26,722 bases of DNA from Hyphochytrium catenoides. Lineage: Eukaryota; Sar; Hyphochytriomycetes; Hyphochytriales; Hyphochytriaceae. The notes beneath the pieces are model-generated. The model saw nothing but the letters and a program-made list of their open reading frames with translations, did no database searches and was not told where the DNA came from. Positions 1 through 10,396 of this stretch are shown here, in pieces. Numbering within the stretch: position 1 is the first letter of the stretch; every line of letters begins with the position of its first letter. The translations under genes and the position numbers were made by a program. Location: contig FLMG01001994.1 of assembly GCA_900088475.1 (NCBI GenBank), positions 1-26,722 on the forward strand. The letters run 5' to 3'.

Positions 1-24
1 AGAGAGAGAGAGAGAGAGAGAGAG
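1..24. repeat. (AG)n microsatellite at window edge
   Basis: This is a pure AG dinucleotide run at the very start of the window. GA-rich sequence continues in interrupted form to about 440. Reading frames across it give only Arg-Glu repeats and are not genes. Confidence 0.95.
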
Positions 25-226
25 GCAAAGGGGAGACAGAGAGGGACAATGGGGGCACAGGAGGAAGGAGAGACCGATTGGGAGAAAGCGAGGAGGGAAA
101 TGGCTGTCGGAACTATTCGGACTGCATCGCGTAACAAAATGCAAAGAGAGGGAGAGACAAAGAGAGAGAGACTGTGTGTGAGAGAGGGAGAGAGAGAGTG
201 TGGGAGAGAGAGAGAGAGAGACAGAC

Positions 227-381
227 ATGCCTGGAACCAGCGAAGCGGCACAAGGTTGTTGACATGGCGGTTGATGTCCAGGTCAGCGAGCATCACGTCC
301 GTGCTGTAGAAGAGAACCCAACCTTCAGCATCCGGGCGAGCATTCACTACCTTAGACCAGAACTGCTCCTCGAAGTCCATA
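227..381 (-). CDS. Partial gene: hotdog-fold (acyl) thioesterase-like exon
   Basis: This is one minus-strand exon of a gene that continues past the left edge. Read from about 380 downward it encodes roughly 50 residues free of low complexity, beginning M-D-F-E-E-Q-F-W and containing A-D-L-D-I-N-R-H-V-N-N followed three residues later by L-R-W-F. The D-x-D-x-N-x-H-V-N-N-x3-L-R-W spacing is the signature of hotdog thioesterases, including acyl-ACP thioesterases and the 4HBT family, which hydrolyse acyl thioesters. A pyrimidine-rich acceptor ending TTCAG (382-386 on the plus strand) precedes it; only one of the three phases is open. The downstream splice site is unclear: either a GC donor after 231 or a GT donor after 227. 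Upstream exons would lie to the right. A candidate start at 1900 (M-D-K-K-E-G-E-L) is unproven. The family call rests on one motif in about 50 residues. Confidence 0.4.
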
Positions 382-411
382 CTGAACAAGGAAGAGAGAC
401 AGAGAGAAAGA

Positions 412-444
<33 letters not shown>

Positions 445-907
445 GGATGGAGTGTTGAGACTGAAGAGAAGAAGGAAAGTCAGCACCCAGGAGGATGAAC
501 TCCTGCTGAGCGCCTTATTCCGCAGAGAGACGGAGAGATCACTAGGAGAGACGGTAGAAGAGGAGACAGCGCTGGGCTACAGAGAGAGACGCATGAGCGA
601 GCGAGATGAGGCAAGAGAGAGAGAGAACGGCGCCGCCGCTGGGGAGGATGCTCTACTGACAAGAGGGGAAGCTGAGACTCTGCTGCCGCTGGGAAGTAGA
701 CTGCCTTGACCGTTCAGCTCAATCGTCCCTTTTGCATTGCTTCAGCAGTCAGTACTGGCTCTCTCATATCTCTCTCATCTCTCTCTCATCTCTCTCTCTC
801 TTGGTCTCTCTCGCCCCCTCCTCCCTCTACATCCAGCTCGTAGATCTACATCCTTCTATTGCGCGACCTCTTATTCAAGTTCCTCTCTCTATCTCTCTCT
901 CACTCAC

Positions 908-910
<3 letters not shown>

Positions 911-972
<62 letters not shown>
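911..972. repeat. (CT)n tract
   Basis: This is a nearly pure CT dinucleotide run, broken by a few TTT interruptions near 952 and inside a broader pyrimidine-rich zone at 880-1085. Confidence 0.9.
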
Positions 973-1397
973 TTCCTTCTCTCTTTCTCTCTCTCTTTCA
1001 TTTTCTTCCCACTTTCTTCTCTCTTTCTCTCTCGCTCACTGTCTCTCTCTCTCCTCTCTTTCTCCTTCTCTCTTCCCTTCTGTCTCTTCACGTCGGCACC
1101 AGCAGACAATGCTCACGAGAGAGTATTCCCCTACCCACCCTCTGTGCCTTTCTTACGCCCACCCGCCCTGAGTCAGTGCTGAGGGTGTCCAAAAGGTACG
1201 GAGACCGAGGGAGGACATGTCATGCGGATATGGGATATATTAGGCTACAATGTGTTTTATTAGGTATCATGCATGTATATTGCGAATGTGAGCGATATAA
1301 GAACTTTTGGATGATGGGCCTTCGATCTCAGTGGAAGATAACCTTTACGGGAGAGAGAGAGAGAGACAGAGAGAGAGAGACACAGAGGGAGAGGGAG

Positions 1398-1442
<45 letters not shown>

Positions 1443-1542
1443 GAGAGAGAGAAAGAGACAGAGAGAGAGACAGAGACAGAGACAGAGGAGGAGAGGGAGT
1501 GGGGAAGAGAGAGAGAGAGAAGAGAGAAAAAGAAAGAGAGAA

Positions 1543-1548
<6 letters not shown>

Positions 1549-1602
<54 letters not shown>
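1549..1602. repeat. (GA)n tract
   Basis: This is a pure AG/GA run inside an interrupted GA-rich zone at about 1350-1640. The zone also contains GAAA and GACA variants, which suggests old expansion plus point mutation. Confidence 0.9.
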
Positions 1603-1615
<13 letters not shown>

Positions 1616-1928
1616 GAGAGGGAGAGAGAGAGAGAGAGACATCAAAGTGAATCAGAAGGCAGGCAGCTCAAGCCAGACGACAGGCAACCAAAACCCAACG
1701 CTCGAGGCTTATTATTGGCCGAAGAGAGAGAGACCAGAGACCAACAGGAGAGAGAGGAGCGGACAGCAACAGAGAGAAAGAGAGCTGAAGAGAAAACTTT
1801 CAAAAAAAGAAGAAGTAGTCACATCCACTTCCTGAAGAGCCAAAGTAGGAGTGACAGCGTCATAAGAAGACCCGCAAAGTTCACCTTCTTTCTTGTCCAT
1901 CTTCCGCGCAAGGCCACATCCTCAAAAG

Positions 1929-1930
<2 letters not shown>

Positions 1931-1963
<33 letters not shown>
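1931..1963. repeat. (TC)n tract
   Basis: This is a pure TC run of about 33 bases upstream of the gene that begins at 2393. Confidence 0.9.
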
Positions 1964-1971
<8 letters not shown>

Positions 1972-2392
1972 TCCAACCTTATCTCTTTCTCTCTCTCCCC
2001 GCCGCTCACTCTTTCTTCTTCTTGGTGACGCTGGTCAAGTTGCCTTATGAGCTGGAAGCTTCAAGATCTTCCTCAATTGTGAGCGGCGCCATACAGTCTG
2101 AGAGACAGAAGAGACGCGTGGAACTCAAAAAAAGGAAAGAGACGAAGGAGAGACTCTCAGACTCAGGAAAGAAAGCGGGACTTTCCCCTAGTTATTTTTC
2201 AAATCCAGAGGAGGCACAAGAGAGAGAGAAGAGAGAAGCAAGAAAGAGACACGCCTGCTCGCTGCTTACTCGCAATTTTCTCTGTTCTTCCTGCTGCTGA
2301 TGGGCCTCGTGGGCCGAAAAAGGGAAGAAGGAGCTCTGCTCTAGGAGACATTTCTCTCTGTATCTCTCTCTCTCTCTGCACTGCCCGGAAAG

Positions 2393-4882
2393 ATGGAACG
2401 GAGCATTTCTTTCCCTGGCTTTGGCTCAAAGGGAACACTCTTTGCATCCTATGACTCTTTCCTCAAGGTAGAGCTTCCTTTCTCTCTCTTTCTCTCTCTC
2501 TTTTTTCCTCCTATTTCCTTAAGTAGCCTTGGGTGGCTTCACTCGTTGCATTGCCATACGTCTCCTTATTGAATGAATCTCTCTGCCTCAGAGCCGTCCT
2601 TCTCTCTCTTTCTCTCTCTCTCTTTTTCTCTCTCTTGTTGGTTCTTTCTCTTGGTGTTTATGGGCTAAACAAGTCTTTCATCTCAGGACACGATCAATCT
2701 CCTACCGGGTCCGCTGCCGAATGTGCTGAAGGCTCCTCTGGGGGTAGAAAGAGAATCAGAGGAGGAAAGAAAGAAAGAGACAGAGAAAGAGGCCTCGTCC
2801 TCTCCCACTTCTCCTCTTGGCACCTCCACGGAGAATGCCGAGAGCCATGAATCTTCCTCTTCTTCCTCTGAGTGGTCTGTCACATCGTCTCTCATGCAGT
2901 CCAGAGTCGTCTCTTCAGTAGTTGGCACGCTGACAGCGGCGCAAAAAGCCTCTTCTTCTCTCTCTTCTCCTGCCCTGCTAGGCAAGAACCAAGAGAGAGA
3001 CACTGCGCCTTGCCCCGCTTCTCCTTCTCTCCCGCCTTCTTCTTCTTCTTCTTCTTCTCTTGCCACGGTCACTTCCCATCTCAATAACCTCATCGGTCCA
3101 CAGGGAGAGTCCATCCTCAATCTTCTGAACAACGTCGTGCATCAGAGAAAAATTTCTTTCCATGCACCTCCGTCCTCTTCCTCAATGGAAGAGAGAGAGA
3201 CAGAGACTTCTTCCACATCAGTCTCTCCCTCTCGATCTCTCTCTTCTCCAGCTCCTGCCACTTCCGAGAGTCCTCTTCTCTTGCAGTTGCTTCACAATGT
3301 GATGCCCCAGCGGCAGGCTTCCGCTCCTGCGATTCTCTCTCCAGCGAAAGAGAAGAAGCTTGACAAAGAAGAAATTGTGAGCGCAAGGGAAGAAGAGGAA
3401 GAGAGAGAAAGAGTATTTCTAAGTAAAAAGCAGGCGGAGAGAGCGGCGCAGGTGCCTGCTCTTTTGCAGCTTCTCAATAAGATCGTGAAGAAAGACACGA
3501 GAGAGAGAGAAAAAGAAGAGGGAGAGAGAAAGGAGAAGCAGGAGCTGCTTGTCTCTTACGTGGTGGGTACAATCATGGACATCTCTCAGATGTCAGTCCC
3601 AGAAGCTATGGACAGACTCTTTCACTCTCGAGCTCAAAGAACAAGCCTCGTGGCTCCTGCAGGAGAGCGCTCTTCACTCTCTGCCTCTCTTCCCACCTCA
3701 GAATCAGGAGAGACGGCTGAGGAAGAAGGAGAGAGAGAGAGGCTCTCTTGCGTAGAAGTAGATGAGGAGAAGATGATCGTAGACGAAGACTTCGTTGTGG
3801 GCCTGACCGAGTATTTGAGAGAGTCGGAACTCCTCCATGTCCCACCTCCTCTTTCAGAAGAGGAAGAGACAGTCCAAGAGGAAGGAGAGAAACCCCAAGA
3901 GTATCTCTCTGTTTCTCCTGATCCAGCGGCATCTGAACATGGAGAAGAAACCGATGGCGACGCTTCCTCCGCGCGTGAAGAGGAGGATGAGAAACAAGGA
4001 AACAGAGACAACAAGAGTTCCTCTGCGTCTCCTCCTACGCTCAGTGCGGCAGAAAGAAGAGAAGCAAAGCGAAAAGACCCTCAGGGCGTCCACGTCCAGC
4101 TTCCCGAAGCTGCTCGATTCTTACTAAATGACTGGGTTAAGAAGGTGAGCCGCGGAAGAGTGGGCGAGCTGCTGACGGAAGAAGCGGTAGAAAGCGTGGA
4201 AGACAGACTGGACAACCTGCTCCAGGTCTATGAGACAGTGCAGAATCTTCCTACCAACGCAAAGCAGTATCTTCACCATATGATCCTCTCTCCTCTTCCG
4301 CCTCTCCCGCCTCTCTCTCTCCCTCTATCCGACAAGGTAATAAGGCTTGGGAAGTTCGGCCTGTGGGGCGCAGGCAGTCAGACGCCAGTAGCCTCTCCTC
4401 GTGCTTTTCTCTCTCCTCGTCTCTCTTCAACGCTCTCTCACGCAGGAGAGAGAGGCAGTGATCCGTCAATCTCTCTCGAACCAGTGGATGAGTCTTATCT
4501 TCAGGCCGTGGGGGAAGGCGTAGTCCTCGAGTACAAGGAAGGACGGAGTCTTCTCCCTAACTTTCTCCTGCATCGCCTGCGCTCTATGATGCATTATTCC
4601 GTCACGACCCGTGCCTTTTCCGTCACGGTCCTCTTCTCTGAAGACTCCTCTTCCTGGGAGACACATCGTCCTGGGATGATCACGCCCGGCTCCGTACCTG
4701 CGACGCCTGGACTGCGAAGCTGGTATGCGAAGAGAGTGGATGGCTACACCTCCGTCGTTCTCACTGAGGCGGCCAACAGGTTGGAGGCATTGGTGCAAGA
4801 GAAGAAGAAGAAGGAGAGACAGTCTGGCTCAGGAGTGGGAGAGAACTTTAGGATGGGATCGACAGAAATCTTGGTATCTTAG
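2393..4882 (+). CDS. Hypothetical Ser/Glu/Arg-rich protein with leucine-rich helical repeats
   Basis: I do not recognise this gene. Exon 1 (2393-2467, 25 codons) begins at an ATG with A at -3 and G at +4 and reads M-E-R-S-I-S-F-P-G-F-G-S. It ends AAG|gtagag. A CT-rich 219-base intron ends catctcag, and exon 2 (2687-4882) continues in phase 0 as D-T-I-N-L-L-P-G-P-L-P to a TAG, giving 756 residues. Three similar amphipathic segments lie about 54-62 residues apart: I-L-N-L-L-N-N-V-V-H-Q-R-K (from residue 168), L-L-L-Q-L-L-H-N-V-M-P-Q-R (from 222) and L-L-Q-L-L-N-K-I-V-K-K (from 285). A more ordinary, probably folded C-terminal part (about residues 490-740) includes A-A-R-F-L-L-N-D-W-V-K-K and L-L-P-N-F-L-L-H-R-L-R. 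Much of the linker is Ser-rich or Glu/Arg-rich, apparently from TCTCTC and GAGAGA sequence in the coding strand. There is no membrane segment or signal peptide. Convergent with the eIF3L gene. The exon 1 join is supported by phase but not proven. Further small introns cannot be excluded. Confidence 0.7.
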
Positions 4883-5272
4883 AACACGAAGAAGAGAGCC
4901 AACTCAATGTTGCGCTCCTGTTTCTTGAGGACCTCATGCGTGCTTCTTCTTCTTCTTTCTCCAGCTCTATTCTTCGTCTTTTCTTTCTCTCTCTCTCTCT
5001 CTCTCTCTCTTTTCCCTGTCCCTCATTGAAACTCCATTGCCTCGATGTGGGCAATGTTCTGTTCTTTCTTCTCCTCTTCTGTCAGCTCTCTCCCTCTTGC
5101 TTGCTTTTCTACGCCTTGTCCAACTTATCCTCTCTCCCGTTATCATTATATTTATCGCATGTTGGCCTTGTATGACTATTAGCAATCTTTTTTCTAATAA
5201 TATATTCACGCCCCCTCAGGGCATTGCTTTTCTTATCGCTAGATACTGTTTGAGTCCATAACTCTCTTCTTA

Positions 5273-5315
<43 letters not shown>

Positions 5316-5877
5316 TTCTGGTGCGCTCTCTCCCCTGCTCTCCTCTCGCCCACTTACTATGTCTCTCTTGGGCTCTCCTGCTCATTATATATGAACATAT
5401 ACATAGCAATCTTGCTTCATAGGTCGCGCTTCAGAGCTCTTCACTTCTATCCCCCGATCTCCTCAACATTTAGGAGCAGCAGATGAGACTATGGAGCCTT
5501 ACAGCGTAGCAATTGCTTGCGTAACGACCGACAGCAAGCCAGTGATGGCGAGAGAGGAAGGAAGTGCCGGAAAAAGACTGTCATTACTTAGAAATGGAAG
5601 TTCTATTCTTGCCCTAAACCGCCGGTGACCACATTCCTCCTCCTCTGAGGTTTTGACTCCTCTACAACTATCTCCATCTCTCCCCTCTCCGTCTTATGCC
5701 CCCACTTCCTCTTCATCTCTTTCTCTTCAGCTAAACCTGACTCAGAGGACGCAAAGAGGTAACTAACGCAAGGAGCTAAAGCGTCGAAAGAGAGAGAGAG
5801 AAGTGCCGCAAGCTTGCAGAGCAGGGGAAGCGCGCTTCTGGATCATGAAAGGATGGCACGATGACTTCCAGCGGCGC
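4883..5877. other. Convergent intergenic region
   Basis: This is about 1 kb between two genes that end towards each other, so it should hold both 3' UTRs. It is CT-rich on the plus strand, with pure runs at about 4986-5010 and 5285-5311, a more AT-rich patch near 5150-5210, and unique sequence at 5400-5800. I see no RNA gene and no convincing open frame. Confidence 0.6.
5285..5311. repeat. (CT)n tract
   Basis: This is a short pure CT run in the convergent intergenic region. A similar run lies at 4986-5010. Confidence 0.9.
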
Positions 5878-8800
5878 CTAAAATCTTCTCTTGAGTGCGT
5901 CTCTCTCTATGTCTCTGAACTTTTTGATCTGGTTCATGAAGAAGACGCCGTGTCGCTGCTCAGCCTTGATCTTCTCAATGTGAATCATGTCCTACAATGT
6001 GTGCATGGCAATGGGACAGTGAAGTCAGCAAACGAGGGTGACCAAGTATACAAAGATCTGGACCTGTGTCCTCTAGCTTTTTGACTAATAACGCTGATAT
6101 CTAGCGTCTCCTTTTGTCTCTCTTCTTTCCTCCTCGCTACAGGCCTCTTCTCTCTCCTCCTCCGCTAACCATCTAGCTTTGTCCACTCAACTCTCTCTAG
6201 CTCGCTCTCTCTCCCGCTGCACACACATATACACTCTCTTTTGTCTTGAATTCTCTCTACAGAGCTCTGTCTAGTTGTTCGTCCCCTTTGACTTGCAGTG
6301 TCATCCACTCCTGCTTGTCGGTCTTACCATGTCGAGATAGAACTTTACGTCTAGGGCACTGGTCATTTCTCCCTCATGAGGAGCTGCAGTTGCGCCTGCC
6401 CCTCTGTAGAGCTGGTAAGTCTTGTGCTTAAAGGAGATCAGCTCTTGTCTGATGAAGGAGACAGGAACAACTCTTAGCGCAAACAAGGGTCACAATCTCT
6501 CTCTTTCCTCTCCTTCTTGTTTCATAGGCACAGCTTGCTCTTCTTTCTTGGGAGGCTCTCCTCCACGGTCCCTGATTTCTTTCCAGATGATACCATGCCC
6601 TTTGCCCTGTAAAGTCAAGTGACTCATGGCCCTCCCTCCAGTATCATTCGTAATCCCGTCTTCAACTCTTCTCCTTGCTATCACCTCATCCTTACGCACC
6701 TGAGGCTGTCCTCCTCGGTGTCTCTAAAGCGGGCCAGCTTCTGCAGGTCAATGGTGCGGTACAGCTTCAGGTAGGAGCGCAGTGTGGGCAGATTCTGCTG
6801 CTGAGCCACCTCCTCCATAAATAACTGCACCTGAAGCTGGTACGCGTCCTGCTCGAAGAAAGGTATGACAGGTCGACGGGGAGAACACGGTGAGATTTGC
6901 AACCGGAAGCCCGATCAACAAAAGGAAGCTGTCAGTACGGCGAGGGAGAGGAGGCGGAGACATATACAGAGAAGAACAGTGCAACTGTCAATAACACTTA
7001 ATCATGAGTTATCCTGTGGCCCTCTTACCAGGCTGTGGTTCTCAGTGTCATCATAAGAGTGAGGCGTAGGCACTACGAACTTAGGGCAAGCCCAGCGGAA
7101 CAGCTCTTGGACTGGGCCTAAGTCACTGGTGGCAAGGAAAACGAGAGAGCAAGATAGAGTGATCAACAAAGAACAAGGAGACGAGAGAGCAAGGTCAACA
7201 CCGATAACCAAGAGAACACTGTGCTCCTCTTGATTCCCAGGCAGCCTCAAAAGCGCCGCGTCGGGGGTAAAAGAGGCAGAACCCAGACCACAACGCAATA
7301 GTGGAAAGGCCCACGAAGGGAGAGTAAGGGGAAGTAAAGAAGACACCAGAAGCTAGGATAGAAAGAGGGCTTCTTACCCGCGCTGCATATAGAGGAACTT
7401 GTCTCCATACTTTTCTTTGATCTGGGTCATGATCTGGTCGTCAACCTCGTTGGACCTCCGCGCGGGGCAGATCGACAGCTGTTCAGAGATATCCAGTTAG
7501 AATGACTGAAGAAGCAGGGAAACAAAGAAAAGGAAAGGAGAAACGTATACACACCACAATGGCCAGCAGTGCCAACATCCTGTCATTCAGCTTCATCACT
7601 TGGTCCCGCTTCTGGTGATAGCTGCACGGAGCGAAGTGAGAACCTGCGCCTGCCCCGGTGCCCGTCTCGAATAGTTAACTTTATAGCGCACCGCCTTATG
7701 CCCCATACCTCGCCATCTAAAGCTAGAACTCGCGACTTTTGAGCTTACAACCCGTGTACTCTCCTATAGTCCCAGTCCCAGCCTCTCATCTTTTCTCGTC
7801 TTAAGACTTACTTCTTGTTCCTCACAATGAACACCAAGACAGAGTTGAAGGTCTTAACGGCATCGACGTATCTCCGTGTCATCATCTGTGCGACTCCCAG
7901 ATGGTAGAAGAGAGGGATGTGACAGGTGGTGACGCGAGTGTAGAGCGCGTCCGAGGCGAAGGAGAGAGGGGCCAAGGTGCGAAGAGAGCCATAGTAGTCG
8001 CATAGCAACACCTGCAGAAGACAGACCAATTGCCAGTTTGACTTTAGCCAATAAGAAGCTAGAGCGAGGGTCCTTCAGACGATCACTAAGATAGCGGGGA
8101 CATTTACAGCCGTTTAGGCTAACTTCACCAGAGAGAGAAAGAGAGACTACGGATATAGAGAGAGAAAGGAGCCGCTGGGAGAGACAAGAAGGAGCCGGCC
8201 AATTGTGGTACCTGAGCACGGTTGAGGCCAATGATGGAGAAATAACCTAGTTGCCTGAGAAGCTCGGATGGAGGGCTGCGGCGCGCGGGGGAGGCAAATA
8301 GTTGAGAGAGAGAGGAAGCGTTATACGAAGGGCAGATTTTGCGGCTAGCAAGCACACAGAGAGAAAGCCAAGGACAAGTCCTCTAGCATCCGCAGCACAG
8401 TGGAAAGGCAAGAGAAAGAGAGACGCGAAGGGAGAAAGCGATTGAAAAGAGAGAGGTGGCGCTTACGAAGGTGGCCTCTCTCCCGCCTTCTCGGCCTGCA
8501 GAATCTCTCTGATCCTGCTCTTGTTGATGAGTCTTCTCATATAGCTCAACACCTTCCTTGCCTGCCAGATGGTCTCATTCTCTCTCAGAATCTCCTTCTC
8601 GTCCTCCGTCCTCTGAGAAAGCTCAGCCCTATACTGGCAAGACGCCTGGAACTGGTAGACAAACTCTCCGATGATGTCCCAGCTCCACTGCTCAGACAGA
8701 GTCACGACCTCAAAGGTATCATCGAGGATGGAGTCGAAGAGCGCACAGTAGTTCGTCCAGGAGTCGATGCGCTGCTCAATAGTGGTCGTCGTAGCTTCCT

Positions 8801-9660
8801 CGCCATGACGCTGGGAGGCAACATGGTGAGATGAAGGCGAAGGCAGAGACAGCAAGCCCACAGGAACTCCCCAGAGGGAAGGAGAGGGAGAGAAAGAAAG
8901 AGAGAGGAGAGAGGTAAAGGGTACATAAGAGAGGGAAAAAGACAGAGAGAGAGGAGAAAAAAGAGAGAGAGGAAGAGAAAGAGAGAAAGACTGATCGTCG
9001 TTTCCTCCTCCCACCTTCTCAGCATAGGACTGCGCGGAGATGTTAGCGAAGAGATGCCTAAAGTACATCTCCTTGTACAGCAGCAGGAAGGAAGGATCAT
9101 GGTCCACAAGGTTAGAGATCACATCCACTTCCGGCCAGGGCGTGTTCTTATAGTAGCTGCAAAGAGAACAAAAGAGTGGTCAGACAAAGTATTGAGAGAG
9201 ACGAAAAGAGCAACGAGAGAGAGAAAAGGAGAGAAAGAGGCCCGAAGAGAGAGAGAGAGGTCAGAAGAGAGAAAGAGAGAGAGAGGGAGAGTCACTTCGA
9301 ACGCCATATAAGCCCGTAGATCTTACGGCATACGACGCCCATAATGCAATAGCCACAAGCTAAACATCTGTCTGTCTTCCTCCTCTCTCTCTCTCTCTCT
9401 CTCTCCTTTCCTTCCTTTGGCCTCTGTCCGCGCCTCCTTCTCTCTCTCCTATCCCACTAGCTGTCCTCTCTCCCTTTCAAGTCTCTCCAGCCCCGGATCT
9501 CTCACCTGTTGGTGAGGTTGCTATAGTCCCTTCTATACAACGTGCGCATCTCCTCAATGTTCCCGCTCAGTACTGCTGTGTACAGATGCTGGACGAAGGT
9601 CCGGACAGAGTCCGGCAGCAGGAAGTCTGCTGGACGCTCTTCTCGCTCATAGTCGCCCAT
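5878..9660 (-). CDS. EIF3L: Eukaryotic translation initiation factor 3 subunit L
   Basis: eIF3L is a subunit of the eIF3 complex, which loads mRNA on the 40S ribosome in the cytoplasm (Paf67/eIF3L family). Eleven exons join in phase, all at GT-AG junctions: 9660-9506, 9156-9015, 8810-8467, 8275-8212, 8011-7812, 7621-7555, 7478-7378, 7125-7029, 6851-6700, 6448-6328, 5991-5878. The product is 518 residues, against roughly 560 for the human protein. Family landmarks run in order: Y-K-N-T-P-W-P-E, L-L-Y-K-E-M-Y-F-R-H, W-S-W-D-I-I-G-E-F-V-Y-Q-F, L-G-Y-F-S-I-I-G-L, K-E-K-Y-G-D-K-F-L-Y-M-Q-R-G-D, A-C-P-K-F-V, L-R-S-Y-L-K-L-Y, I-S-F-K-H-K, and D-M-I-H-I-E ... F-F-M-N-Q-I-K-K-F near the C-terminus. 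The start ATG at 9660 has A at -3 and G at +4. The N-terminus is shorter than in animals. Introns 2 and 3 are CT-rich on the coding strand. Exon 9 has two acceptors 3 bases apart (6851 or 6848), differing by one Gln. Confidence 0.95.
9383..9405. repeat. (CT)n tract in eIF3L intron 1
   Basis: This is a short pure CT run inside the 349-base first intron of the eIF3L gene. The same intron also carries a GA-rich stretch at about 9200-9290, so both strand orientations of the repeat occur in it. Confidence 0.9.
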
Positions 9661-10213
9661 TTTTGGAAGTAATAGACCCGGTAGGAGAAGAGAGAGAGAG
9701 CTCAACTACTTTTGCTGTGTAAGATAGAGTGACAAGGTGTCTGCGGCAGGAGAGAGAAAAGAGCACAAGGCGCTCTATTCTGTCAGTCTTTCTGGAGATT
9801 ATTGGCTTCCTGGGGCCAATAAACCGATGAGAGAAAGAGATCAAGCGTATCTAGCTGACCTGCTGCCGCGCTTTCATCACTCTCTTGCCTACGAATCACC
9901 TCTCTTACTTTAGCTCTTGTTTCCTCTCTTATTCATCAACACTCTCTTTCCTCTCTCTCTTGGTTTCTCTCCTCTTCTGATAGATTCCCTCCCTCTCTCC
10001 TCTCTTTCTCTCTCTCTTTTTCGCTCTCTCTCTCTCTCTTTCTCTCTCTGTCTCGCTCTCTTTCTCTCTGTCTCACTCTTTGGTAACCCTTCCTGCCAAG
10101 CCATCGCCAATGTCTTTCTCTCTCTGTCTCGTCTCTCTCCTTTCTCTCCTACTCTTGTTCTCTCTCTCTGTCTCGCTTTCTGTCTCTCTCTCTTTCTCTC
10201 TCTCTCTCGTTTC
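9661..10213. other. eIF3L 5' flank and CT-rich tract
   Basis: The first 250 bases are unique and must hold the eIF3L 5' UTR and promoter on the minus strand; I see no defined promoter element. From about 9945 to 10213 the plus strand is interrupted CT repeat (CTCTCT with TTT, GTCT and CGCT variants). Open frames in the tract give only Ser-Leu-Phe repeats and are not genes. Confidence 0.65.
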
Positions 10214-10214
10214 T

Positions 10215-10394
10215 ATGGAGGGAGGAGGAGCTCTGAACTACCCCTCGAGCTACAGTGAGTGGTCCTCCCCGCTCGGCGTACTACTACACTATCACAGCCC
10301 TTACCATATATTACCTGTCGATAGCCCTTATTACTACTGCCATGGGCATATCATTCTCCTCCCTAAGAGAAAGAATCACAAACTCAATCAATGA
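10215..10394 (+). CDS. Small open frame of unknown standing
   Basis: This is a 59-codon plus-strand frame opening directly after the CT-rich tract, starting M-E-G-G-G-A-L-N-Y-P-S-S-Y and ending in the basic stretch K-R-K-N-H-K. A strong GTGAGT donor-like site at 10255-10260 could make its first 40 bases a 5' exon instead. I found no in-phase downstream exon and no family resemblance. The likeliest explanation is a chance frame. Confidence 0.12.
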   Translation: MEGGGALNYPSSYSEWSSPLGVLLHYHSPYHILPVDSPYYYCHGHIILLPKRKNHKLNQ

Positions 10395-10396
10395 GA

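Larger units (their letters stand above)
382..2392. other. Repeat-rich stretch without a supported gene
   Basis: This stretch is dominated by GA tracts (390-440, 1350-1640) and CT tracts (880-1085, 1931-1963), separated by unique islands at about 455-720, 1085-1340, 1650-1930 and 2030-2330. It holds the 5' flank of the plus-strand gene starting at 2393 and possibly 5' exons of the minus-strand thioesterase-like gene. Islands 480-640 and 1830-1900 have short open minus-strand frames, but I could not join them in phase to the exon at 227-381. Long frames over this region are translated dinucleotide repeats. No promoter motif is recognisable. Confidence 0.6.

Noticed and set aside
732-1835. 367-codon plus-strand frame of Ser-Leu followed by Arg-Glu repeats
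   Set aside because: It is translation of CT and GA dinucleotide tracts; such tracts lack stops in several frames, so length is no evidence for a gene.
4337-4445. Possible intron in the gene at 2393-4882 (GTAATA to CACGCAG)
   Set aside because: Removing its 109 bases shifts the frame and meets a stop after about 25 codons, whereas reading through keeps a long sensible frame.
7660-7800. tRNA-like sequence on the minus strand within eIF3L intron 5
   Set aside because: Stretches such as CACGGGTTGTAAGCTCAAAA and GCGAGTTCTAG resemble tRNA parts, but I cannot pair the anticodon and T stems or close the acceptor stem. It may be chance or a decayed tRNA-derived piece.
9917-10258. Ser/Leu/Phe-rich plus-strand frames upstream of eIF3L
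   Set aside because: This is the CT-rich tract read in different frames, with no unique sequence supporting a protein.
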